From assembly GCA_050084985.1 (NCBI GenBank), contig JBITNC010000001.1, forward strand, positions 52,762,001 to 52,826,000: DNA of 64,000 bases, read 5' to 3'. Below, piece after piece: positions 21,735 to 33,815 of this stretch. The stretch comes from Nageia nagi. Its lineage: Eukaryota > Pinophyta. Under the pieces are notes generated by a model that saw only the letters and a list, made by a program, of their open reading frames with translations, did not search any database and was not told the origin of the DNA. The position numbers and the translations under genes were made by a program. The first letter of the stretch is position 1. The number at the start of each line of letters is the position of its first letter.

Positions 21735-24700
21735 AGGTAAGGATTTTGTTTAAGTGGCCACCAAGAATAAAAAACCAATTTTTAGGATAAGATTCTTAAC
21801 CCAAACCTTTCAAGCCAAATTCCAATCTAGAAACCTCTACCAATAGCTTATAGGTTGATTTCACCAAGAAGCCTCATTATTTTCCCATCCCCACACAAAG
21901 GAGTCCTCTCAACCTAAGGTCAAAAGGTAGACTTTCAACATTTATTTAGCATAACTAAAGCTTTATGCTGATTTTAGAGGGTTATCAAGAGTAAGGGATT
22001 TCCATTTTTATCTATCCTCCTAGAAATATAATCACCTACTTTTTCTCCAAACTTAAAGATAAGTTCTCTCCTTAAAGTGGAGAGAATTACATGCCCTTGT
22101 AAAGGAGTTTTTTGAAACCAACAATCCTTTCAGAAAAAAACTTTCTTCCATCCCAATAATCCAATATCTATGGATTATGAGAAAAGCCTTGGTGCATTAA
22201 ATGCCATTCCAAAATGTAGAACCCAACCTTGGAGTTTAAATCCTTAGTAAAAATAGAAAATTGGAGGTACTTTTATTTGATAGTAACAACCCATGGGTAC
22301 TCCAAACCCATAGCCACCTTCCATGCCATCTTGCTCATCAAATCAATTTCATTTTTTAATAAAAATTTCAAACCCTAAACCCCCATGTCTAAGAGGTAAA
22401 CAAACTTTATTCCAAGAAATAAGTGACATCCTCTTCTTCTCTTCAACACTTGTCCATAAGAAATCCCTTTGAATTAAGTGAGCCTATCTAACACTTTTTG
22501 GGAATATAAAAGATTGACATAAAATACACGACAAGCTTTGAAGAATCGAATTGATCAGTTGGAGTTTATTAGCTTAATTAGGATGGCACCTTCCATCTTT
22601 CTAACTTCAAAAAAATGTTCCACATTTGGATCCCATAAGTTCTCTTTCATCCCACCATAAAAAAGAGGCATGCCCAAGTAGGTGGTTGGCAACTCTCCAA
22701 TCTCATAATGAAAATTATTTGCCACTCTTTGTTGAACAATCCTTCTTATGTTAGGAAAAAACACCTTACTTTTTCCAAAGTTAATTTTTTTACCAATCAC
22801 CTCTTCATACAGGTTACAAATTTGTTTAACACATCAGGCTTGTGGAATAGAGGATCTAGAAAAGATTAAGGTATCATCCATAAATTGTAGGAAAAAATGG
22901 GAGGGAGATTCTTGGTATTTTATACCATCAATCAAGCCCATATAAGGGTTTCTAAATAATAAATAATAAAAAGGAAGGAGACAAAGGATCTCCCTGATGA
23001 AGACCCCTTTTATTAGGAAAATACCTCATTTTTGCCCCATTTATGAGCATAGAAAAGATAGTAGTAGAGATACATTCAAATACCAAGATTAGCCAATCTT
23101 CTTGAAACCCAAACTTGTGCAGCACCAACATCAATAATTTCCAATCGAATCTATCATAGGCTTTGCTGATATCCAATTTTTACAACATACCATCCCTCCC
23201 AGATTTTAAAGGTAAATGTGTTAACTCATGGGCTAGAATAATTCTATCCAAAATTTTCCTTCCTAAGACAAAGCCTCTTTTATTAGGGCTAATGATTAAA
23301 GAAGAATGAATTTTACTATTAGCCATAACTTTTGAGCTAAATTTGTAGAGGAAGTTACAAAGACTGATAGGATGGAATTTATCAAAAAATTGGGCTTCAT
23401 CACCTTAGGAATAAGGGCTATAAAGGTATGAATTCACATCCTTAGGCATAACTTTGGAGACTTGAAACTCTTCAATATCCAGTTAACCTCTACCTCCATA
23501 ATGTCCAAAAAGTTTAAAAGAAACTCCCGAGAACCCATCGATGCCTAGCACTTTAGTGCCACCCATATTTGGAACCTCCCTTTCGGTAAACTTACTACAT
23601 AATCGATCATTGATTCTTCTATTCATAAACTAAATAATGTTGCTAGTAAGCTCATCCATGATATTCTATTGGGAAATTGAATTATGGCCTAAGAGATCGA
23701 CAAAAAAAGAGACCCCCTCTTCATTCATCTCGATAGGATCTCAGTAGTGGAACCATCCATACATTGAATCTCCATAATACTACTTCGAATGAGATGCCTT
23801 AGAGTAGAAATATGAAAAAAATTAGTGTTTTTATCTCCTGCATTGAAGCCAATTGCTCTTGGATTTATGTTTCCACATTATCTCTTCCTATTCTAAAGTG
23901 GCATTCCACTCATTTAAGGTCATCTTCTCATATCTTTGGAGTTCTTTAGAGCATCCTTGTACTTGAATTTGTTCTTCTAGGGATCTCATTAGCTTTTAGA
24001 GATTAGCTTTCCTTATAGAAATAAGACCAAAAGTTTTTCTATTCCACACCTTAAGATTTTTCTTGATAAATACTAACATTTTGGCAACCTAAGTAAGAGG
24101 AGAGCCTAAGAATCTATATTGACACCAAATTCTAATATGTTCTTACAAGATCTCATGAGGAAGCCACATATTCTCAAAATGAAATAGGGAATTAAAATAT
24201 CTTCTTTGATCTTGAGTTTTTAAGAACAATGGGTTATGATCCAATCCATTCATTTGGGTAACCCAAATGAGTAGCATCCTCAAACCTAGTTATAAAATCT
24301 TAAGAAATGAGGATTCTATCATGTTTTTTCCTGAATATGAATAGCTTCACACCTAAAATTAGTCCAAGTGAATTTGATTCTCTTCATATCCAAATCCAAC
24401 AGATTATTCTCATTAACGAATATAGCAAAATCTTACATACCTTCACTAAAACCCTCAACCTCCCTTGCTTCTCAGAAGGGAAAAGGGAAACATTGAAATC
24501 TCCAATAGTAATCCAACTCAAACCCATAAAAGCTTCCCACATTTGATTAAGAGATGACCATAAAAATTTCACGCCCACATAGGTGCTAGAAGCATACACA
24601 TTCTAAGAATAAAGATCTCTAAAGTAACTAAAGAAGTGAAGAAAATGGAGAAAAGCAAAGACTAGAGATAATGATGCTACCGTATAATTTAGTTCTATCC

Positions 24701-24916
24701 CATAAATGTAAAAGGCCTAAGATTTACCTTCTTCATCAACCATAGCAAAATTTGCCTCCTCCAGAGGATATTTTTAATATAGAGCACCTTACCTTTCATA
24801 ATTTTTGTTTCTTGAAGGAGGACCACCTCAAGATTCAATTCCCTTTTTAAAGTCAAAAAGCTTTTGTGTCTCTTAGGGGCACAAATACCCTTGACAATCC
24901 ATGAGAGGATTCTCAT
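21735..24916 (-). pseudogene. LINE-1 ORF2: endonuclease and reverse transcriptase, decayed
   Basis: It opens MRILSWIVKGICAPKRHKSF, matching the ILSWNxRG start of plant LINE endonucleases, and goes on to VVLLQETKI and WITIGDFNVSLFPSEKQG (24500-24440), the endonuclease GDFN block. RT motifs follow: DISKAYDRFDWKLLMLVLHK (about 23173), GLHQGDPLSPSFLLF (about 23000) and LQFMDDTLIF (about 22893-22864), where the usual FADD reads FMDD. Then come GKSKVFFPNIRR and LPTTYLGMPLFYGG (about 22694). The remaining 0.8 kb reads as the decayed C-terminal part. LINE ORF2 nicks target DNA and copies its own RNA at the nick. Frameshifts and stops are frequent. Confidence 0.85.
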
Positions 24917-25152
24917 TGATTTACTTTTCTTCCCTCCACCCCCAAAGAGGGTAGCTTGGGCTTCCTTTAGTTAGCCTTCATTTCTTAGTAACATAACATT
25001 CCTTTAGAGGGTCTTCCTGGAAGATCCTTGCTAACTAGACCCTAAATTTCTCTTCTTCTTTTTTGTTCTTAATCATGGTGTCATAGCCACATTTTCTTCT
25101 TGAGAATTTGAATCTTATCTTCACCCCAAAACTTACCCTCTGGAGGCAAGTC

Positions 25153-25636
25153 TATTGGATGTATAATGCATTATTGTAAAGTTTGTATTAATCCTATTTG
25201 TAAGTTCACTAATACTTAAGGGTATCATTTGATGCCTTAAGTATTTAAGTGAATATAATAATGTTACTTGTCCTACACTCCATGTCATGAGCATGCCCCT
25301 TGTGTAAAAGGATTGCATGTCATGCTTTTGTACATTGGATAAAAGGGTGATCCAAAAGTGATTTTGACCTATAAATAGAAGGCTTCCTATTTGTGATCAC
25401 ACACCAATTTGTGAAGTTTATGTTATAGGATAGTGTTTAGGAGAAAATTTAGTAGGATTGTAAGAGTTCATATTTGTTAAGAAGAAGATCTAGTTAGTGG
25501 ATGTACTCCTAGTTGGAGAACCACTTACATTTTGTGTTATCTTTGTGAGATTGCTTTGTGAGTTTATTAGATGTGTATTGTGAGCTTTCATGTGATCTTG
25601 AAGTTTAAAGTTGTTCATGTTATATTTTAATTCTCA
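25153..25636 (+). repeat. 5' LTR of copia copy C
   Basis: About 484 bp, aligned with 33313-33808 and 21255-21729 from the ATGTATAATGCATTATTG block to the final AATTCTCA. The usual TG start has become TATTGG. The conserved internal landmarks are ACTCCATGTCATGAGCATGC and a TATA box. Confidence 0.85.
25370..25377 (+). promoter_or_regulatory. Probable TATA box in the copia 5' LTR
   Basis: TATAAATA lies about 218 bp into the LTR within ATTTTGACCTATAAATAG. The same octamer and context are kept in the other two LTRs (21473-21480 and 33534-33541), despite divergence around it. Inferred to be the element promoter. Confidence 0.6.
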
Positions 25637-25640
25637 CATT

Positions 25641-25652
25641 TGATATCATATC
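25641..25652 (+). promoter_or_regulatory. Degenerate primer binding site for initiator tRNA-Met
   Basis: TGATATCATATC lies 4 bases after the 5' LTR and agrees at 9 of 12 positions with TGGTATCAGAGC, the usual primer site of plant copia elements. It marks 25153-25636 as the 5' LTR. Confidence 0.65.
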
Positions 25653-25655
25653 ACC

Positions 25656-28640
25656 TTGGAGGCTCCTCTTCACATCTTTGGTTTGAAGACTCATCTTCAA
25701 TTTGGAGGTCCTCTCTAAATCCTACTCTTCATTGTGAGGTAAAAGAGTTTCAAAGGTATAACATATTTTTGGGATTATTTTATTAATACTAACACATTTT
25801 ATGTTATGTGTTAAGTTATAAAAATTAAAAATATGATGTAATTTTTTAATACTAACCTTCTTATATATATACATGCAATTTAAAAAAAAAAAATTGCTTA
25901 CCATATTATTTTTTCCTAAAAAGAAGTTAGTGTGCAAATTGCAATTTTTTTCCTAATTTTATTTATGATATAGTAATAGTATGTCATATTTCAAAGAAAT
26001 TGTTTTCTTCACAAATATTGTGTAGAAATGATAAAAGTAAAAAAAGGGGGAGATTATTTCTTTCATTTAGTTAAAGTTAGTAATTTTATAAAAATAAATG
26101 TTAAATTATTTATTGCATTCTTAAACACCTTGCAAATATATATATAATTTCTTTCATTGAGAGGAGAGGCATTTACATTAATTTTTTATATTTCAAATAT
26201 TACCTACCTTGATTGAGCTCCCTTTTCAATTTCTTTTGGATGGGTAAAAGAGTTTAGGACCCCTTTATTGCACCCTTCATGCATCAAGATCATCACAGTT
26301 TTAAACTAGTGCACCCTCCATCTCCATCGACCAATAGCTTTACCTAGCATCCTCTACTCAATTGACTACTCATCATGCATAGCCTATGTTCATATCTTTT
26401 TATTAGGCTCTCCTCCTCTATTCTTGACCACCATGATCTCCATGTTGCACCTTTTTTTCTCCTGCATGCGACCATAGGGTATCCCAACTCCACCCTCTTC
26501 TCAGCCCATGGAGGTGCTCCTTTCCTCTTCCAACTTGTTGCATGCCTAAGAGGTGGGGCTCATCCACCCCTACTCTACCTCTCTACTCCCTCACATCTGG
26601 CTAACACCTCTCACTTGCATTCCTATTCTTCTCACTTCACCTTCATTTGCATTTTACCTTTCATGGATAGGTTACACTTTGTCAATATTGTTTAGAGAGG
26701 AGAGAGGGAGTTGATGCCTTACTGTTGGTAGGTGTTTGGTTAAACCCACTCTAGCTCATTTGGTTGGCCTTCCCACAACCTAACTCCACCCTAGCTTTGC
26801 TCTATCTAGACCTCCACCTTTCATCACCTCTTCCTCCTACACCTTTCCTAATCTTTTTTAAAGGTTTATATCTCCTTTTTTTGTTTCTTTCTCTCTCATT
26901 CATGGTTGTTGGGCATTTAATTTTTATGCTTGCAAGTAACCTTTTTTTGTTCACTTAATGTTCTAACTTATTAATTGACTCTATAATGTATACTCAAGTT
27001 CATTATATTAATAACTTTGACTCTCCTCCTCTTAAAATAACATGAGCATTAAGGAAAAATGATGACTTGTACTCCAAGGTACTTAGAGTTTTTTTTTTTG
27101 CAAATTACTTTAAAATAACTATTTTTTGGCTTAAGAGGTACTCTCAATGGTAAAAAGGTAAACCTTTAGCTTTAACATTGAAAGGAATTTCTTAATATCA
27201 GGTAAAATTTGTTTACTTAACATTATATTTCAATCCTCAAATTTCAATGCCTTGATCAAATATTATTTTAATTCTTACAAACATAAGCAATTACTTAGAA
27301 CTTTTGAAAAATATTGGCATTTTTAGTCAAAGTTCTAAGGTAAACTAGTATATTTTTTTAAGTAAACAAAAGAGGGGAAATCTTATGGACCTTTTCTTTT
27401 TTACTTAAATTCCAAGTATTGGAAATGATTCTTGTTTATATTTATTTTTGCAAGATTAACTTATGCAAGTAATGCATATCCAACACTTAGAATAAGGTGA
27501 ATGTCTCTTATGTGTTTTCCTATTTTATAAAAAAATTAACTTATGCAAATTATTGTATTTACATAAAAATATTCAATGAATGGATGAATGTCTATCACTT
27601 AAATTTTTTGAATGCATCTTAAGTGTCTTTAAATGCAACTTTGGAAATGATTGCATACTTAATTACGTTAATGATTCATGTTTTTAATGCTTAGTACTTA
27701 ATTTTTTAAGTTAAAATTATGCATGCTTATTACTTTTTTTTTTTAAATATGCATGCTTATGACTCAAATAATGCATGCTTAACATCTTAAGTTATGATGC
27801 AATCTACTTATGCAAGAATGGACTTGTGCAAAATTAAGAATGATTTAAAGAAGTCCCTTAGGGGTTGGTAAACAAAATCCATCAGACACTTAGGTTCAAA
27901 TTTTAAATGGATGATGTTTTATTTATGCTCTTTACTTCATGTTTTATTTTTTGCTTTATTTGCTTTTGCAACTAAAAACACAAACATTGATATGAGCAAC
28001 CCCTTAAAATGAACACATCCAAATGTACATTTCGCAACATGACTTGTTTGGAGAGCCATGAGGTGAGGACAAGCAAACTGGAGCCTTTAAATTCGATGAT
28101 CCAAATGGTAAAAAGTTCATACTTATCAATTGTCTCTAGGTTCTCCATTAGTCTGGATATAACTCCAATATGTGGACATGCATGTGTGTAGTGATACCAC
28201 ATGTTCGAACATCTATTTAGGGATTATCCTGATAACTTAGGAGGAAAATTTGAAACCTAATCAAGATTAATAATTTGGCCTATCCAATAAACATCATAAC
28301 CTTGAAAAATAGTAGGTAGTTCTCCTTGTGAGAGTATAAAATTGACCAAGGTGAATTGGTTGAGGATTGGTAGTACTTGGGCTTCTCTTATGTGGGCATC
28401 CAGGTGAAGGCCTAATTTTAGATAAGAAAACAAGCCTCAACAATGTTACTCTAAATCTATGGTTCTTAAGATGAGAATTGTATTTGTGGACATGGATTAT
28501 TTGAGTTGTAAAACATTTGCACTTGTGAATCAAATTATGCATGTATTTTGTGTTAAAATTAACATGTATTTTTTACTTGGTTAAAGTTTAACATATAATG
28601 TTGTTAACCACATGCTTATTATTTCACATTTTTTGTAACA
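25656..28640 (+). other. Long untranslated leader of copia copy C
   Basis: About 3 kb separates the primer site from gag. It has a pyrimidine-rich part (about 26210-26960) where chance open frames of 106 and 64 residues occur, an A/T-rich part with GCATGCTTA repeats (27660-27800), and a segment (28000-28640) that is also found, inverted, at 17350-18000 in copy A. No family was recognised in the open frames. Because most of it is shared by two copies, it is part of the element and not a later insertion. Confidence 0.65.
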
Positions 28641-28644
28641 AATA

Positions 28645-29647
28645 GAAGATTCCTTTTTACCTAAACACATTCTTGATGGTTCTAATTTTTAAATTTGAAA
28701 ACCACAGTGAGAGCTAAATTGTAGGCAAATAAGCTTTGGCAAATAGTGAATGAGAACCTTGTACCTCCTACAGATGAGAAGGCACTAGAAGTTTACAATA
28801 TAAAGAATGAGTTAAAAAACTCCATGATTTATCATGAAATTTTAGATGATGTGCTCTTGATGATTTCCTCTTCAACCTTAGCAAAGAAAGTTTGGAATAA
28901 GCTTAAGAAAATTTACCTTGGTTCAAACTTTTTAAGAAGGTTTACCATTCTTCAAAAGTTGCTTCAATCTTGTCAAGGGAAAGATGAAAATGTGGTTATT
29001 TACTTGAACAAAATTATTAAAATTAGGACTCAAATTATAGTTTATGGGTGCAGTTAGATCAATGATGAGTTTATAGTCTTCATCATTCTTCAAAGCCTTT
29101 CTTCAAAGTTTGAAAACTTTGTAACAGTTATGGAAATAAGGCTTGATGATGAAGAAGAAGTCTTCTCCCTTGAGAATCTTTCTAGGAACCTATTGAAGTA
29201 TGAGAAAACCTTTAATAATAAGATATATATTTCTTCTCCTAAAGATAATAACATTACTCTTGGAGCAACCAAAACCCTTTTCAAGAAGAAGTTCAACCAT
29301 CAAAAGAAATCTTATCCTTCTTTCAAAAAGTTGAAAAAAAAAGGGCAATGGCTACATCAGTAGTGGGAACAATAGAAATAACAACCATAATAGTAGCAAC
29401 AATGGTAATAACAACCACTTCAAGCAAAGAGATGAAAAAAAGAGTAAATAATCCATATCATAAGGAAAATTTTGATGGTAATTATCACTATTATAGCATC
29501 CAAGGTCACAAAGAAGTTGATTGCTACAAAAAAAAAAGAGAGAAAAAGAATAAAGGTAATGGAAATGTAAAGAACTTAAAAAGAAAGAAGAATATTCATG
29601 TTGGTTTTGCTACATTTCTCTACTCCATGTCTTGCTTTCTCATCTAA
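28645..29647 (+). pseudogene. Ty1/copia gag, copy C
   Basis: The N-terminal block EDSFLPKHILDGSNF (from about 28647) has the LDGSNF...W landmark of copia gag but hits stops where FxIWK is expected. The next frame gives KLWQIVNENLVPPTDEKALE, KKVWNKLKKIYLGSNFLRRF and LSRNLLKYEKTF. A lysine-rich part follows and then a knuckle HYYSIQGHKEVDC (29485-29523), in which the first two Cys are replaced. Codon 28746-28748 is GTG inside gag (IVNEN) and not a start. Copy A has ATG at the same place, which could mislead gene finders. Confidence 0.85.
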
Positions 29648-29831
29648 TTGGATTGTTGACTCTAGTTGCACTAATCACCTTTGCTTTAAAAATGAAAAGT
29701 TTGAGAATTTTTATAAGTATAGAAAAGATGCAATTGTGATAGGTGATAACTCTACCCTTAAAGTCAAAGGAATTAGGAGTATACTAATTCATGGAAATGT
29801 TCTTGAAATGTTCTCTATGTTCTTATGTTAA
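29598..29831 (+). pseudogene. Ty1/copia protease, copy C
   Basis: The frame has SNWIVDSSCTNHLCF, then KDAIVIGDNSTLKVKGIRSI, the aspartic protease region of copia pol. The catalytic DSG is changed to DSS, while copy A keeps DSG. The frame breaks near 29831. The frame change between gag and protease arises by decay or indels and need not be programmed. Confidence 0.8.
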
Positions 29832-30968
29832 GGATGAACCTCCTCTCCATGCTCCAAGTTTCAAGAAAAAGGTACTCTTTTGAGTTCAACTCTCAATCCT
29901 GGTGCATTAAGAAAGGACTTGCCACTTTGGTTAAAGGATCTATGAAAGATAACCTCTACATTATGAACCAAGTTCTATTAAAGATTTGTCTTACTTCTAG
30001 TGTGTATTCTAGAGGTAATCTTTGGCACCATCATTTAGGGCACCTTAACCACTAGAGTATTCAAGTCATGAAATACCAAGAACTTGTGGATGGTCTGCCT
30101 TCCATTTCTCCTTCGGTTGGTCTATGTGAGAAGTGCATTCTTAGCAAGATACATAGATAAAAATTTAAAAAAGATAAGGTAATACGAGCATCTCAACCTC
30201 TTCAACTTGTGCATTCAAATTTGATAGGTCTATTTTAGATTAAGTTGCTTGGAAGAGTATCTTACATCTTGACCTTTATTGATGAGTTTAGTAGGATGAC
30301 CTTTGGGTATCTACTTGAGCACAAGGATCAAACCTTTTAAATTTTTAACATTTTTAAAGATTTTTGTTGAGAATCAAACTAACCTTAAAATCATGTTGAG
30401 ATTAGACAATGGGAAGAATATAACAGCAATGAGTTCAATGACTATTGTGCTAAGTATGGAATCAAGAGGTAGTTTACTATTCCTTACACTCCTCAGCAGA
30501 ATGATATTATTAAAAAGAAAAATAAAATAATTATGGATATGGCTACATGCATGTTGGGTAATCTTCCTAGTTTCTTATAGGATGAAGCTATGAGCACTAC
30601 TATTTACACCTTGGATATATGTCCCACAAAATTTGTTCAAGGTAAAACTTGTTTTGAGGCTATGGTCAAGAAGAAAACCTAACATTTCTCACCTTAGGGT
30701 GTTTGGTTGTGAAGCATTATCCTATATTATTTCTAAGAAAAAGAAAAAGTTGAATAAAAGAGCTAAAAAATTCATCTTTATAGATTATGATAGTCAGCAT
30801 AGAGGCTATAGGATCTACTCTCCATCCTACAAATTCATGTTTATTTCAAAGGATGTAAAGTTCAATGAACTTCTTGAAGAATCTAATTCTAATGAGGATG
30901 TTGATGATCTAGAGAACTCTTTAGTTGCTCTTAGTTGGTTAGATATTTATGTAGATAAGTCATCTTAA
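29825..30968 (+). pseudogene. Ty1/copia integrase, copy C
   Basis: Pieces in order: KGSMKDNLYIMNQ and GNLWHHHLGHLNH of the pre-integrase zinc region (29930-30052), CEKCILSKIH (30130-30160), then SYILTFIDEFSRMTFGYLLEHKDQ (30262-30333, first catalytic Asp kept as FID), a LRLDNGK-like block at about 30400, FTIPYTPQQND (about 30475-30507) and the later PNISHLRVFGCEAL (30680-30721). Several frameshifts. The C-terminal part reads NKRAKKFIFIDYDSQHRGYRIY, matching the copia GKLDxKAxKCIFLGY region. Confidence 0.85.
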
Positions 30969-31004
30969 AAATAAAATTCTTCAACATAAAGAGTAAGAAG
31001 GAGG

Positions 31005-31790
31005 ATGACCTTGAATAAATCTTTATTTGCCAAGATTGACAATAAGCATGAGCCCTCATCCTTCAAAGAAGCTTCAAAGCATGAGTGCTGGATAGAAGCC
31101 ATGAAAGTGGAGTATGAGGAACTTATGAAAAATAAAATTTGGGAGTTGGTTCCTTATCCTAATGAGAAGAATGTGTTTAACAATAAGTAGAACTACAAGG
31201 TCAAGTTCAATTTAGTTGGAGATATTAATAAATACAAGGTAAGGTTAGTAGCTAAAGGTTTTGCTCAGAAATACGATGTAGATTATGAAGAAACCTTTGC
31301 TCCCATGGTAAGGATGCCTACTACGAGGATTATCCTTGCTCTTTTTGTAATTCAAAGATGAAAAGTGTTTCAACTTGATGTTAAGAGTGCATTTCTCAAT
31401 GGTGACTTAGATGTGGAAATCTTCATGAATCAACTAGAAGGGTTCATTATGAAAGGAAAAGAATCCTTTGTGTGCAAGCTAAAGAAGTCATTATATGGAC
31501 TTAGGCAAGCATCTAGAGCCTATTACATGAAAATTTTAAGGTATTTTATAGACATTAGTTTCTCCAAGTGCTTTTCAAACTCTAATCTATATGTACTCAA
31601 TCAAGAAAAAGATGTGATCTTGATTCTCCTTTATGTGGATGATCTTTTGATAATTGAGAAAAATGATGAAATCATTCAAGAGTGCATATCCAAACTTAAG
31701 GTAATGTTTGAAATGATTGATCTTCATCTCTTGTACTACTATCTTAGAATGCAAATGTATCAATACAAGGATTGTAATTATCTCAGTTAA
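31005..31790 (+). pseudogene. Ty1/copia reverse transcriptase, copy C
   Basis: Starts with EPSSFKEASKHECWIEAMKV and WELVPYPNEKN, then VRLVAKGFAQKYDVDYEETF, a stop near 31360, VFQLDVKSAFLNGDLDVEIF, KLKKSLYGLRQASRAYY and ILILLYVDDLLIIEKND. The YVDD catalytic box is intact (about 31635). The 141-residue frame 31365-31790 is the longest piece. Two stops split the domain. Confidence 0.88.
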
Positions 31791-31826
31791 TCTAAGTATA
31801 TATCAAACATCTTGTAAAATTTTGGA

Positions 31827-32598
31827 ATGGAAGAATATAGATATGCTACAATCCCAGTCTCTCTTAGAATCATTATTTCTATAAGCTCCACCTCTCAATT
31901 AGCTGATGCTATAGCTTATAAGCAATTAATTGGTAGTCTTTTGTATTTGACTATATCCAGGGTAGATATTACCTTTGTAGTGAATCTAAATGGCATAATT
32001 TATATAGAAACCTTATGTTGAGAACCTCATTACTGTTAATCATATCTTCATGTATGTTGCAAGAATTAAGTATCTTTCTCTCAAGTATTCTAAGCTTCCC
32101 TTGTTTGTTCTCTTTGGATTCTTATATTCTGACTATGGGGGAGATAGAGATGATAGGAAATCAACCTTTACATTTGTATTTAGGATTGGTTCAGGTGCTA
32201 TCTCTTGGGCTTCCAAGAAGTAGCCTACTATTTTTCTTTCCACAATAGAAATTGAATACCATGCCATGTCTATTATAGCCTAGGAAGCCATTTGGCTAAG
32301 GCATCTTTTGAAAGAAATTGGGTATGAGCAAGGTGGCTTATCTTTGATTTCTTCAGATAGTCAATTGGCTATTTCTTTGGTTAAGAATTTTTTGTTCCAT
32401 CAAAGAAGAAAACATGTGGAAATCCATGCCCATTTTATCAAGGAGAAGGTCCTTTATGGAATCATACACTTGGAGTATTGTCCATACACCTTGAACTTCA
32501 TTGATTTATTCATCAAGCCCCTCCTAGAAGCTCAGTTCTCTAAGCTTAGGGATGTTATCAGGTTGGTGAAGTTGCCCTCAAGGGGGAGTGAAGTTTGA
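31827..32598 (+). pseudogene. Ty1/copia RNase H, copy C
   Basis: Includes SQLADAIAYKQLIGSLLYLT and a broken SDYGGDRDDRKST block (32125-32165), then WASKK, EIEYHAMS, AIWLRHLLKEIGYEQGG, SSDSQLAISLVKN and HVEIHAHFIKEKVLYGIIHL, ending LVKLPSRGSEV with TGA at 32596-32598. Frameshifts lie near 32030 and 32250. A purine tract AAGGGGGAG overlaps the end of the frame. Confidence 0.85.
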
Positions 32599-33312
32599 AT
32601 TCTTGTGTTGAATTCATGTTTGTGATGACAACTTCACCCTAGGAGGATTTTATGTTGTATAGTGTTGATTTTGTTATACACTTTCGTAGTAAGTTCATTC
32701 TTCATGAGGAACTTATTGTACAAAATTTTAAAAGTAAAAGATTGGCCAATCTAGCATTATTTAGTTATCCATTTGTGAGGAACTCTTATGTGTTTTTTGG
32801 CACTATTCAATTATTCATATATGAGAAACTCGTATGTGCATGCTCTATTTTGTAATGATAATCAACACATGTTTTATATACAATAGGTGATTATGAGTTT
32901 TTGGCATGGCATCTTTGTGATGACTTATATTGCACCATTGATCAATTCATGATGGCATTTATGTGATTCATATATCCTTGTTGAGATGAATATATTGCAT
33001 TTAATTGATTTTGTTATTTAATTTGATTATGACTTGCAGGTTCTTTTGAGATTGCAAGTTACTTACCTTAGGTATGCAAGCTCTTAGAGACTCTTCATGA
33101 CTTCTATTTGAATGAGTACTTCATGTACATTGAAATTAGTTATGGTTAATGATTGTATTTGGCAAAGTAGTGAGTCTCAAACTAGATCTTTCTTACTTCA
33201 CAAATATGTAAAAATTTCTCATCTCTGTTGTATCTATTTGGAGGAGAACTCTCTTACTTTCTCTCTTTCTTCTCTCTTATTCACTCTATTCCAATATTGC
33301 ATTAAGGGAGAC
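32599..33312 (+). other. Conserved 3' untranslated region of the copia family
   Basis: This 0.7-kb stretch between RNase H and the 3' LTR has no long frame but is colinear with 20551-21254 in copy B (shared landmarks: ACTTCACCCTAGGAGGATTT, TGTGAGGAACTCTTATGTG, ATCAACACATGTTTTATATA). It begins after a first AAGGGGGAG tract and ends with a second purine tract AAGGGAGA at 33304-33311, right before the LTR, which should be the true polypurine tract. Confidence 0.7.
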
Positions 33313-33808
33313 TATTGAAATGTATAATGCATTATTGTAAAGGTTTGTATTAATCCTCTTTGTAACTTCACTAATACTTAAGGGTATCATTTTATACCTT
33401 AAGTATTTAATTGAATATGATAATGTAACTTGTCCTACACTCCATGTCATGAGCATGCCCCTTGGGTAAAAGGATATGCATGTAATGCTTTTGTACATTG
33501 GATAAAAGAATGATCCAAAGAGGGATTTTGACCTATAAATAGAAGGCTCCCTCTTCATGATCACACACTAATTTGTGGAGTAAAGTTATGCTATAGGATA
33601 GTGTTTAGGAGAAAAGTTTAGTAGAATTGTAAGATTTCATATTTGTTAAGAAGAAAGATCTAGTTAGTGGATATACTCCTAGTTAGAAGAACCACTTACA
33701 TCTTGTGTTATCTTTATGATAGTGCTTTGTGAGTTTCTTAGATGTGTATTGTGACCTTTAATGTGATATTGGGAGTTTAGAGTTGTTCATGTTATAGTTC
33801 AATTCTCA
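33313..33808 (+). repeat. 3' LTR of copia copy C
   Basis: Aligned with the 5' LTR 25153-25636 from ATTGAAATGTATAATGC to AATTCTCA. TATAAATA is at 33534-33541. Short open frames on the minus strand here are shadows. Confidence 0.87.
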
Positions 33809-33815
33809 TAGAGTC

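Larger units (their letters stand above)
25153..33808 (+). mobile_element. Full-length Ty1/copia element, copy C
   Basis: 8.66 kb with 5' LTR (25153-25636), degenerate primer site, a 3-kb leader, gag, protease, integrase, reverse transcriptase, RNase H, a 0.7-kb 3' region and a 3' LTR (33313-33808). It is inserted in ORF1 of LINE-1. The target duplication is imperfect: AAGTC at 25148-25152 against GAGTC at 33811-33815, two bases past the LTR end. All coding parts carry stops, so it is inactive. It is the best reference here for the family that also includes copies A and B. Confidence 0.88.

Noticed and set aside
26375-26958. Two open frames (106 and 64 residues) in a GC-richer region
   Set aside because: They come from a pyrimidine-rich leader (Leu, Ser, Pro, His-rich products) of copia copy C. 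No motif and no conservation was seen.
28746-28748. GTG as a start codon of copia gag
   Set aside because: Gag sequence continues upstream (LDGSNF block and KLWQI), so this codon is internal Val.
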